From: Prostheceraeus crozeri
Lineage: Eukaryota > Platyhelminthes > Polycladida > Euryleptidae
Assembly: GCA_907163375.1 (NCBI GenBank)
Contig: CAJQUW010013682.1
Location: 62,001-126,000 of the forward strand
Direction of reading: 5' to 3'
Length of the DNA: 64,000 bases
A program made the position numbers and the translations under genes. The notes under the pieces were generated by a model. It ran no database searches and had not been told where the DNA came from. It saw nothing but the letters and a program-made list of their open reading frames with translations. The stretch's first letter is position 1; each line of letters begins with the position of its first letter. Below are positions 12,011 through 21,346 of this stretch, piece by piece.

Positions 12011-13489
12011 TGTCTAATTCAGTCAGTTGATCACTGACATGGTTCTGTGTAATCAAAATCTATTTGTAATGACTAAGTTTACATTTTCTGTATGATGTTT
12101 AACTAGATGATTTGTTATGATTCCTTGATTATCTGACTTTCATTTATTTGCTAAATATAGACACTTTCTACAATACAACGCATCAAAAAGATGACACGTC
12201 TCATCGATTATAGTCTAGCGTTGAGACTTGTTTTTTTGCATTAGTTAAAATTCGAACTATTTTCGAAGAAATTTCATGAGCTGCAAGTACTGCATATTGA
12301 ATTTGTCTGTTCTTTGCTTATGTGCATTATTACATTAAGAAGCTAATCACTATTACATTGATTCACAAAATATTGATGCTACAAAAAACATGTGCGTTAA
12401 TGGCTCCGTCCATATGTTTATTACAATGGGCATTCGATATATGAAACATGCCCTGTTCGGATTTCCATCGGGTGTCTATCATGTTGATTATTCTAACAAG
12501 GGTTAATATCAGCAACTTTAAAGAATGAGTGTAAATTCCCTCTCCTGAACAACTTGGGCCTGAGATGTTTAAAATCAATGGCGATGTGTCTACTCCGAAA
12601 TTTCAAACGCTGAAGAAATTGCTCATTAGAGCTACAAGTGAACGGTCAATCAATTTTTGCATTAATTACTCGAACGTTGTTACGTGCTCACAACTCACGG
12701 AAGTTCGCTTTTCCCTTCACTGCATCACAAGCAGATTTATAATTACAATTTTCGTGAAGAGTAGCGCTTCTATTAACCGTCCAAGCAGAATTGAGACGTA
12801 GAAAGATCACTCAAGCGACACCACATTGGATATCGTCCAGAAATCTGCCGCCGGGCTTGCTTTGACCTAAACAGTTATCGCTTATCGTATCACTGAAGTA
12901 GAATTTTTGAATCTCATATATTTTCAGTATGCACCACGATGTGGAGGTGAAAGTGAAAGTTTATTTTGCTTAAGATAACAAAACCTTACAAGATTTTCTT
13001 CACAACACCTAAATATACACGATACATTTTCATCAACCTTCTTATGCGAAATGTTTCCTTGAAACGAACATTTCGACCCGAAGTTTTTGGGGACTCCAGA
13101 ACGGCAAAAATTTGAAATCAAACGTACGAGGAGATCAGCGTGATTTTGGTGGCACCACTCCGATCCTACCACAATACCTAGAACGTCCGAAAAATTGCGC
13201 TAGCAAAAAATTTGAATTTTAAAAATAGCTTGCGCTTAAATTGGCTAATATTTCAAAGATATTTTGCGCTCTAAATACTGAAATCTAAATATTCAATTAC
13301 GAGTGCGGCAACGGTTGCATCAGACATCAATGCGCACATCGGGTTGTTCAAAGGTCCGAAGCCCATTGTTAGTGCTTTTTGAGTGGTTACTGATTTAAGA
13401 AACTCTGAAGTATAGTATGGCTTTTCAGGTGCCATCGATCAACTATGTAGATCTTCTTTTATGTAGCATTGACCATTTGACCGCGTTCC
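12011..13489. other. unassigned
   Basis: Nothing supportable was found. Short frames at 12363-12578 (minus), 12565-12801 (plus) and 12924-13172 (minus) show no domain. Confidence 0.3.
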
Positions 13490-13880
13490 TGACAGAAAAG
13501 AAGAGACGAGATCAATTGCCTTGGATATTTCTATGGTATCTGATTAAGTCTGGCATCAGGAAGGAGTTGCTGGTTAACTCACAGAATTAGACAGGGAAAA
13601 CAATCTAATTCTGTGGGTTAACTTCATTAACTTCTCGCTTCTTTCCTTGGTGACCGACAGATATCTGTGATCTTAGATGGTCAGAAATCTTCCCCAAGCT
13701 GCTCTTTATCTGCTGCACATCAAATACCTCCCAGATTGCACAGCGAGCAAACTGATGATGGATGCAGACTACACAACTGTCTTCAATTACAATGAGCGAC
13801 AGAAAAGAATACCCAATAAATTCACCCGCAATTATGCAATGTTTTCATGAAGACCTTCGCAGGCTCTCTGAACGAGATGC
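13490..13880 (+). pseudogene. decayed LINE reverse transcriptase fragment
   Basis: Recognisable pieces in different frames: a D.VWHQE-type block near 13545, LVTDRYL near 13650, LLHIKYLPDCTASKL near 13715 and EDLRRLSERDAKW near 13850, matching the order of palm motifs in the 5.4-6.1 kb relic and probably the same family. Heavily decayed, with a short duplicated ACAGAATTAGA / CTAATTCTGTG inversion inside. Confidence 0.55.
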
Positions 13881-14774
13881 CAAATGGTTTGTTTCTTTCT
13901 ATTTTCTTTATCTCTGATTATTCTGCACTTGTGACTTAAAGGAGGTGATGATAAACAAAGCATTAAGATGTCAACCAACACGATCAGAGAACGAGACTCC
14001 ATCTCTTTCCTTGGGTCAGCGGTTACTAACGATTAGTGAAAGGAAACCGCACACCCAATCCATTCAGAAATCATGCAGGTTAAGGCATGGCAGGCACTAA
14101 CGTACCTCCTAGGGCTTAACGGGAAATGCATTTTCAACGGGAAATCCCGGGAATTGGGAATTCATATAAACTTCCCGGAATATTTCCCCGAAATATCTTG
14201 AGTTTCAGATAGTAAACTATGCAATTTATGAGACCCTGTTACTCCTGGATGCATAGAAGTCTGAAGACATTGTGATTAATTAGATGGCTGTTTCTGCATA
14301 TTGACAAGAATTCTTTGACCTCACACGAGTCAATGAAGTAATCACGCAATTTCATGTTTTAGATGAAGCTGTCGCTTGTTGATACTGATACAATATCCGT
14401 TCGTGGAAAGTATGCAATGATTGTATTTGATCCTTTCATCTCCGGTTTTTGTTAAAATTATCTACCGAGAGATTTCGACATCGCTATGTCTATTCGCATC
14501 AAACATGGTTAGCGAGTGAGCTATTCTTTACACCGAAATGCCAATGAATGAGCAGTTCTTAGCTTGACTACTGCAGGGAATTACAGATTACATCCTCTAC
14601 GTTTTCAAATTTACCTAAACATTGTACAATTACCCCCGAAGATGAACGTAGCTGATGGTGTTCTCTAATGGGAAAGGAATTTCAAGCAACTTGAAGGAGT
14701 ACTTTACGAGCTAGACGAGGTAATTAGAAGCGCAAACCATTTAAAAATGCCTTGACCATACAGCCCTACTTTTT
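13881..14774. other. unassigned; G/C-palindromic patch
   Basis: No gene recognised. At about 14115-14195 there are repeated AACGGGAAAT, CCCGGGAATTGGGAA and TTCCCGGAA words, suggestive of one end of an old hAT-like MITE, but no partner end was found. Confidence 0.3.
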
Positions 14775-14958
14775 TGATAGGGAAGAGTCGATCACCGACA
14801 AGTTATCATCAAGTTACAAGCTGAAGAGTCGATCGGAATTTTGATCGCTGACAAGTGATCATCATGTCTACCTGCAGATAATCACTCGGTAGTGATCATA
14901 ATTGATTGAATTCTAACACTAAAATCAACATCAAATCATTCTTGACTCTTCCCTATCA
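14775..14958. mobile_element. 184-bp MITE with 15-bp inverted ends
   Basis: TGATAGGGAAGAGTC at 14775-14789 is the exact reverse complement of GACTCTTCCCTATCA at 14944-14958. The interior has further imperfect internal repeats (GAAGAGTCGATC twice, GATCATCATG/GATCATAAT). No clear target duplication was found, so the superfamily is undetermined. Confidence 0.6.
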
Positions 14959-15454
14959 ACAGAATAGCGCAGGCTATGTCCGCACATCTAAATCCATCAC
15001 GGTGACACGGAGAAACAATCTGACCAACGAAGATTTGACCCCTCTATCTATTTTCTGTTTCTGCATGACCAACCCATGCCGACAATGATAGTCACTGAAA
15101 TTGTAACCTAGCTCTTTATCTTTCCGCGCTTTAGTGTGTGCGCATATATTTAAGCCATATTTCGTCTATTGTTTCATCAACTGTTATTGGAAATTATCCC
15201 ACGATTTCTCAGGATCGGATTCTTATTTATTGATAACATCATTGAATTGATTTTGTTGGGTCACTGTCATTTTTGAAATCGTCACAAACAAGAAGTTGAA
15301 GAGAACAGTCGTCCCACTCACTCAAGTTATACTTGACCAGCACAGGTCAAGGAGGGAACAAATACATATTTTTGTAGGTTCAGATACAAATATTTTTCTT
15401 TTAGAATGTCAAAATACGGACACGTTAATACAATCAATAAGAAAATACAAAATG

Positions 15455-16732
15455 CGAATTGTCCTAAGGCAGCTGCAAGAAAAGTTTCTCTGTAAGCTGA
15501 AGGAATTATTTTTCCTCTTTGTCGACCTTGAAAAGGACTTTGATCGAGTGCCTCGCAAAGTGTTATGGTGGTCAATGATGAGAATCGGTATTGAAGAGTG
15601 GGTAATCAGAGTTGTTCAGTCCATGTATGAGTGTCCTAGATCGAGTGTCCGTATAAATGGGAAATGTAGTCCTGAGTTTAAAGTTACCGTTGCAGTCCAT
15701 CAAGGATTCGTTTTGAGCCCTTTGTTATTTGTTATTGTTATGGAGGCGCTCTCACGTGATTTTCGTACAGGATGCCCCTGGGAAATGCTCTACGCGGATG
15801 ACCTGGTCATTGCTACCGACAATCTGGCAGAGCTAGAACAGAAAGTTGCCCAATGGAAAGGTGGTCTAGAGTCGTATGGACTACGTGTCAACGTAAAGAA
15901 ATCGAAGATCCTGCATAGCACGAGTTCCGAAAACCGAGTGCTGAAAGAATCGGGCAAATTTCCATGTGGTGTATGCCATCGTGGGGTTGGTAGTAATTCA
16001 ATCTACTGCGCACGATGCAAGAGATGGATACATCATAAATGCTCTGGAGTTAAAGGTTCTTTGAAGAAAGATCCTAGCTTTTCTTGTAAAAAGTGCCGTG
16101 GTGTTGCTGCACAAGCTCCTAAACCGACCGCTAGTAAGCTTCGTATTGGTGATGCTGATTATGAAGTTGTGCCTGCATTTTGTTACCTGGGTGATATGTT
16201 AGGACAATCAGGTGGCTGCAGTGAGGCTGCTGGACTGAGAATTCAGCTGGCATGGAAGAACTTTCGTGAGCTCATTCCTATACTTACGAACAGAGACATC
16301 CCCTTCAGCAGCCGAGGTCATGTCTACTCCATGTGTGTGAGAAGTGTTCTGTTGTATGCAACCGAGACATGGCCAATCAACATCGAGGAGCAAAACCGAT
16401 TGTGCTGTAATGACAACGCAATGGTGCGGTGGATCTGCTCCAAGCGCCTATCTGATCGAGTTCCTATGGATGAGCTAAGGTCTAGGCTTGGTATTCATCG
16501 ACTTGAAGATAGTGTGCGCTGGAGAAGGCTACGTTGGTATGGACATGTACAACGCATGGATGAAGCCGACTGGCCTAAGAAAGTTCAGACCATCGAACTC
16601 TCAGGAAAGAATCCACGAGGCCGACCAAAGAAACGTTGGCTTGACAACATCAAAGATCTTCGAAAATGGAATCTATCCTCCGTCGACCCTTCGGATCGGA
16701 CGGTGAAAATTGTCATCCGTGTATTAAGGTGA
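15455..16732 (+). pseudogene. RTE-type LINE, reverse transcriptase C-terminal half
   Basis: A single open frame. RTE homology starts at RQLQEKF (about 15459) and contains FVDLEKDFDRVPRKVLWWSM (palm motif A, catalytic D), VHQGFVLSPLLFVIVMEAL (motif B) and MLYADDLVIATD (motif C). It then has a PHD-like finger CGVCHRGVGSNSIYC...CARCKRWIHHKC...CKKC, and the tail motifs FCYLGDML, LLYATETW and RLRWYGHVQRMDEADW. The 5' part (endonuclease and fingers) is missing and the extreme C-terminus diverges after VDPSDR, so the copy is truncated at both ends. The frame has stayed open over roughly 420 codons, implying fairly recent insertion. The reading frame upstream of 15455 (from 15296) is unrelated flanking sequence. 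Confidence 0.9.
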
Positions 16733-17152
16733 AGACGGTTGAGAAACCTGACCTTGACATACTAACTATTCTGTCCTAGTGGAATAGGGTTCCGATAGCG
16801 AGTTGCACGGGTTGACGACAGAGCTTCCCGACATCGCCAAATGTATGATTCGCTGATAACTGCTTCTTCTGTCAAAGAAAGTTGAACACAGTTCTACTTT
16901 TCACGACAGCGAGGGCTTGCATATTTTGTTATGTCTGTATCGAAAGTCAACTGGACACGCAACCAGGTGGAGTCGTGATCAAAGTGATAAAGAGCACATC
17001 TTGATCAAACAAACACTTTTAGCTTACATAAAAAACGGTCTCAGAAAAGTCCTTTAGCGATATGCCCAATGAACATACACTTAATTACAAAAACTAACAT
17101 AAAAGGTGATCTATGTATCATCAGAAATTATGTACAGTATGACAGACAAATA
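16733..17152. other. unassigned
   Basis: Nothing recognised between the RTE fragment and the hAT element. Confidence 0.3.
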
Positions 17153-17160
17153 CAGCAGGT

Positions 17161-18349
17161 CAGGCTTGCCACTTCGCAAAGACAAAAATACAGACTTGGT
17201 GATCGGTCATCTTAGTAGTATAAAAAATGGTGTCAAGTGTCATGTGAAATGGAATAACTTAAGATTGAGATATTTGTGGGACACATGAGCCTATCAAGCT
17301 GTTCAACTGTAGCCAGAGTACAGACTCTGATTTCATTGTTCATAAACAACAACGAAATGGACATGCAATGCTGACTGAGAAAATAGGAAGTCTTGATATT
17401 GCAACAAATACAAGTATATTGAGAGATAAAAACGAGTTCTTCGTATGATATCATGACTTAACATTGGACTTATCGTTCACTTAGAAAACATAGAATCGAT
17501 TACTTTTTGACTATCTGAATCGAGATGTGACATTTTGGACTCTCGCTCTGATTGTAGGCGCAGTTTTTTAGCACGAATCTATTCAACCGCTTGCTCAGCT
17601 GCAGCCAACTCCTCGTTTATATTGCCCAGTTCTTTGTCAACCGTTTGAGTGGTCCTGCGCTTGTAAACGCCAGTTACGCGTTCTTTGGACGGTGATAGCG
17701 GTTGTGGAAGTTCTATGGTTGACTTCTTTTTCTGAAGCAGTTTGTATTGAGCGGAAGCCTGGGATATCATTTTCATGAGGTTTTGAGAGGCTTGAAATGC
17801 TTCGAATTTTTTCCTGTCAAAATGCGAGCAGATAATGCGTCGAGCATCGTATGTTGCCGCATCCATTCTGGACTGATGAATCGATTCAACGGTCTTCATT
17901 TTGGAGAATCCAGATTCTACAACCATGTTATGAGGGAGCGACAAAAGAAGTACCTCAACGACACGGGAAATGTGCGGACTGTCATTTAGTTTACCCTCGG
18001 CAAACAATTTCTCTAATGATACTGTATCCTTTATTTGAACTCGAATCAATGATAATTCGTCTACTGCCTTGATTCTGTTCATGTTCAATGCATCGCACAA
18101 TCGCTGAAAAGATCTCAAGAACTTCTCGCTATATTCACTGGTATGAATGAGATGACATCTGCGAACAATATCAGATGTTCAAGAAAGAGAGAGAGAAGTC
18201 TCGGACATTGGAAGTCAATGATTGACGCCACAGTTATATTATCCAAATGCAAAATATAAATGCAGACTATTACAGACTTCATAAGGAAATACAGACCAAA
18301 TGCAGACTTTACAGACAAGTCTGTAAATACAGACCAAGTGGCAAGCCTG
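17161..18349 (-). mobile_element. hAT DNA transposon, internally deleted
   Basis: Ends are CAGGCTTGCCACTT (17161-17174) and its exact reverse complement (18336-18349), with a perfect 8-bp target duplication. Inside the right end, CAGAC-containing words recur (about 18260-18335: CAGACT, CAGACC, CAGACTT, CAGACAAG, CAGACC) and one is present near the left end (17190), probably transposase binding sites. Only the C-terminal end of the transposase is left, so this 1.19-kb copy is non-autonomous. Confidence 0.9.
17579..18118 (-). pseudogene. hAT transposase, C-terminal (hATC) part
   Basis: 179 residues including LLLSLPHNMVVESGFSKMK, which matches the hATC dimerisation segment with the catalytic Glu in VESGFS, followed by VESIHQSRMDAATYDARRII, then a lysine-rich coiled-coil-like tail (KLLQKKKSTIE, ELGNINEELAAAEQAVE). 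The DDE core with both Asp residues and any BED finger are absent, so it cannot be active. Lies wholly inside the 17161-18349 element. Confidence 0.85.
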
Positions 18350-18357
18350 CAGCAGGT

Positions 18358-18762
18358 GCATAGGTGCAAAAATAATATGCTAATTAATAATATACCAGAA
18401 GCCAAAAATCTCAAGAATTACAGCTAATTTGTCTCTCGAAGGTATTGGACTTTTTATGATGGCTTCCTGTTTGGTTATGGATGGTCCAACTTTCGATATT
18501 ATATCTTCAAATTCTACTGAAGACTTTCTACAGAATAATTTCAATTGGACGGGTCCTCTATCTCGAGCACCTGCCTAAATGTCGAGCAGACACCGAGTTG
18601 ACCTCGTAAAATCTATTTTCTGGTCAAACAAGATCTCTTTTTTATCTTCTCTTGACAGTGATTACAGCGGCAGCCTTTGTCTTGTCCATCACGTGGTTCA
18701 AAAGGAAATGAAGTGATGAGAACGAAAGTATTGGTGAAATACTGTCGCTCGTGTGATCGGGT
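18358..18762. other. unassigned spacer between hAT and P element
   Basis: No gene or repeat recognised. Confidence 0.3.
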
Positions 18763-18770
18763 CTCAACAG

Positions 18771-18798
18771 CACAGATTTAGAGAGGAACAGATGAACT
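18771..18798 (+). repeat. P-element left terminal inverted repeat
   Basis: 28 bp, identical in reverse complement to 20477-20504. Confidence 0.95.
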
Positions 18799-19163
18799 GC
18801 TTTCCGCAATTTACGCTGACGGCGTTGAAGCCCGCCGATCGGTGTTTACTTTGATGACAATTTGCGATAGACAGGCAAGAAATGTGTTGACCAGATGGGA
18901 TGGTTATCGCGTTGAGGCGATAACATCTCACGTTTTTGACAATTTGATGATTATGCTCATGTGTACTAAGTGTGTGCTCATGTGTGCTAAGTCCATTTTG
19001 AGATAAATTGATGTCGACATCATTCAACAGCAATTCTGTAGGACTGCTTAACAAGAATTTTGATTTAATTAAATGATAAGTCGTCACAGGTGTATACTTC
19101 ATATCGTAATAAGTGTGCTGTTCTTAAACTGACCTGTTACTTTTTCATGATAATTCCGGAGCA

Positions 19164-19544
19164 ATGGTGACTTCATGTTGTGTTCCTCAGTGTACGTACA
19201 GAGTATCGAAATATTCGAATATTTCTTTTCACGAGTTTCCTCACAGCAACCCTCAATTGCTTGAGCAGTGGTTACGGAGGATCAAGCGAAAGAATTTTAA
19301 GCCAGCTCGACATGTTTCATTCGTGTGTAGTGAGCATTTCTTGGAGAGCGACTTTAAAGCTGATTTGACTTCACGAAAGAAAAAAGAAGACAAAGATCGC
19401 CGCACAAGAAAGCGTAGAATACTAAAAAAAGACGCTGTACCCACAGTTTTTAAAGGTTACCCATCTTACCTGAACACTCCCGCAAAGCTACGTCGCCGAT
19501 CACCTTTGGATCGATCATTTGATCTCTCATTTAATATGCTTTAA
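19164..19544 (+). CDS. THAP domain protein of the P element
   Basis: 126 residues starting MVTSCCVPQCTYR. It has the complete THAP (C2CH) zinc-finger pattern: two Cys near the N-terminus (C6..C10), the FHEFP stretch, and the Cys-His pair in FVCSEHF, followed by the closing AVPTVF motif. A strongly basic run (SRKKKEDKDRRTRKRR) lies between, likely nuclear localisation. In P transposases this domain binds subterminal sites. Here it ends soon after the domain, so the product would be a DNA-binding-only protein that could act as a repressor (inference by analogy with short P products). The start Met is the standard THAP start. Confidence 0.85.
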   Translation: MVTSCCVPQCTYRVSKYSNISFHEFPHSNPQLLEQWLRRIKRKNFKPARHVSFVCSEHFLESDFKADLTSRKKKEDKDRRTRKRRILKKDAVPTVFKGYPSYLNTPAKLRRRSPLDRSFDLSFNML

Positions 19545-19603
19545 AATCACACAGTACATTTCCCATACGCAAAGTTTTTTGTAGGAAGCAGCGAGGTGGT
19601 CTG

Positions 19604-19969
19604 ATGTCACCTAGTTTTGGTGTATTTACTATAATTAAAGTGGCTGAAGTTGCTTTCAGATCATTGTTTCCTGGAGTATGGAATGCCTCCACTCTCCATA
19701 CAGGATGCAATTTGGACATTAAAGTGGAGCATTTTGTTCTGAACAAGATCAACGTTGATACTGTATTCCCAGAGCTGACAGACCATTATTTTGATAATGA
19801 TGCCTTAAGAAACAATCACCTAACGTCCCTTGAAAGAATAATTGCTTTCCGATTCATTCGACTTCGATTGTTGAAGTGTGGAAAAATATATTTTGAAAGA
19901 AACATATTTTCAACGGATGTCCAGTCAAGGCAGCAGGCTACCAAGTTGATGCTCTTCGGTGGTAAATAA
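19604..19969 (+). pseudogene. P-type transposase C-terminal remnant
   Basis: 121 residues containing VEHFVLNKINVDTVFPELTD, then ERIIAFRFIRLRLLKCGKIY and a SRQQATKLMLFGGK ending, which resemble the C-terminal part of THAP-type P transposases and THAP9-like proteins. The match rests on my memory of the family and should be treated as moderate. It lies in the same element and strand as the THAP frame; the RNase H-like core that should lie between is deleted. Confidence 0.55.
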
Positions 19970-20476
19970 AACATAGAAATGTAAGTTCCCTATTGTTTTT
20001 GGTGCACATCATCATGTACATTATCACAGGAAAACGTTCGTAAGTTTGAATTATCTATATCCCATGAATGCACTACGGAAAGACGTTTTGCTTGATACAG
20101 AATTCACTTCAATAGCGATTAGTTATGATAATAGCAATTTATTATTGATCACTGATTTTAACTTGGTATTCTCATTTTAGAAATTTTTATTCTGCGATGA
20201 ATGGGAATTAAACTTGAATCTGAATGACTTAATCTGAAAGTGGTTCAATATCTTGGGTACTTTATTTACTAATTAATAGGTGTGACATAATTCATTGAGC
20301 TTGCTTACTTTGTTGACAAATAAATCATTTGACAACATGACAATGAAAGCTATTCAAGTATGTTTATCCTGCAGCAGGCATCGCTGTAATCATATCGCGA
20401 CTTGTTTCTTGCCCGTCTATCGCAAACCAGTGTCTCTCTCGTCCTGTGTTTACCGGCTTCAAGCAGTTGTGTAAAT

Positions 20477-20504
20477 AGTTCATCTGTTCCTCTCTAAATC
20501 TGTG
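20477..20504 (-). repeat. P-element right terminal inverted repeat
   Basis: 28 bp, exact reverse complement of 18771-18798. Confidence 0.95.
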
Positions 20505-20512
20505 CTCAACAG

Positions 20513-21212
20513 CTACTTGCACTCGCTGTCGACAGAGTTATGACGTCACATAAGCCGGGAAAAGACTTCTACTGCATTCTGTCTACGGAAGAAAATTGCT
20601 TCTCGTGTAATAGACTTTTCGAGATTTTATGACGACACTGTCGTCGAATTTCTGTCTCGTGTACCATCAGCTTAAGTGTGAAGCTCACATTTGTGAAGCT
20701 TTTTGTGGACAATTAAAAATTACGGGTCATAGACAGATTTGAAAACCTAGGAGATAACCTTTACGTATCTCTTATTGGAGCACTGCAATAGCTACATTCC
20801 TGTTTAATGGCAATAGGATTGATTATACGACGAATGCTATTAGTATACCTACTTTATAAAAATAATGCGCTCGATCGCGCTAAATGGAAACGAATTTGCA
20901 AAAAACTGCGGACACTGCACCCATACGAGATTAACGCAAGGAAGAAGAGATGAGAATAATGAACAGATATCTTATTCAAGATCAAAAATAATCCAGTTAC
21001 CTTTGTTCCATGTAGAGATTTGTCTACTTGGTGTACTACAGAGTTACTCTATCAGCCAATCACAGCGAACCTCCTGCATAGTGTGCGGCGTTCTGCCTCT
21101 CAGCAAGCGTGAACACAAGTGGGGAAGTGACAGAAAATCGTTGCAATGGTTGAACAATTGAAATTTCATAGAGAAAATTCGTTTCTGAAATTAACTAAAT
21201 TACACCTTTAAA
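20513..21212. other. unassigned
   Basis: No gene recognised. CGAATGCTATTAGTATACCT (20831-20850) has a near repeat at about 22046-22080, where the words occur in rearranged order together with repeated TTTATGAAGAG units, so the two places share an unidentified repeat. Confidence 0.3.
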
Positions 21213-21346
21213 CAGGGATCATCAAAAATAAATTGAATTTCAATTAATGGATGTCAATTCATTGATTGCTCAGCAATTCAATTTCAATGGATTGATTGGA
21301 AAGAGCAATTGAATTGCAATCAATTTTTGATAATTCCCGAGTAATT
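21213..21346. mobile_element. short palindromic MITE, hAT-like ends
   Basis: Starts CAGGGATCATCAAAAATAAA and ends TTTTTGATAATTCCCGAG, which are imperfect inverted copies. The interior is a run of AATTGAATTGCAATCAATT-type inverted words, so the 134-bp unit folds into a long imperfect hairpin. No clear target duplication remains. Confidence 0.55.

Larger units (their letters stand above)
17153..18357. repeat. 8-bp target-site duplication (CAGCAGGT)
   Basis: CAGCAGGT lies at 17153-17160 and 18350-18357, exactly outside the inverted ends of the hAT element. The perfect 8-bp copy is the normal hAT signature. Confidence 0.9.
18771..20504 (+). mobile_element. P-element superfamily transposon (1.73 kb, internally deleted)
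   Basis: The first 28 bp (18771-18798, starting CACAGATTTAGAGAGG) are the exact reverse complement of the last 28 bp (20477-20504). Further in, TTGCGATAGACAGGCAAGAAA (about 18863-18883) is mirrored by TCTTGCCCGTCTATCGCAA (about 20407-20425), an internal inverted repeat like those of Drosophila P. The element carries a THAP DNA-binding domain and a P-type C-terminal segment but lacks the catalytic middle, so it resembles the internally deleted, non-autonomous derivatives known from Drosophila. Perfect ends plus a perfect target duplication suggest recent mobilisation by an autonomous relative elsewhere. Confidence 0.92.
18763..20512. repeat. 8-bp target-site duplication (CTCAACAG) of the P element
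   Basis: CTCAACAG at 18763-18770 and 20505-20512, both directly abutting the terminal inverted repeats. Perfect identity indicates a young insertion; 8 bp is the P-element length. Confidence 0.95.
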
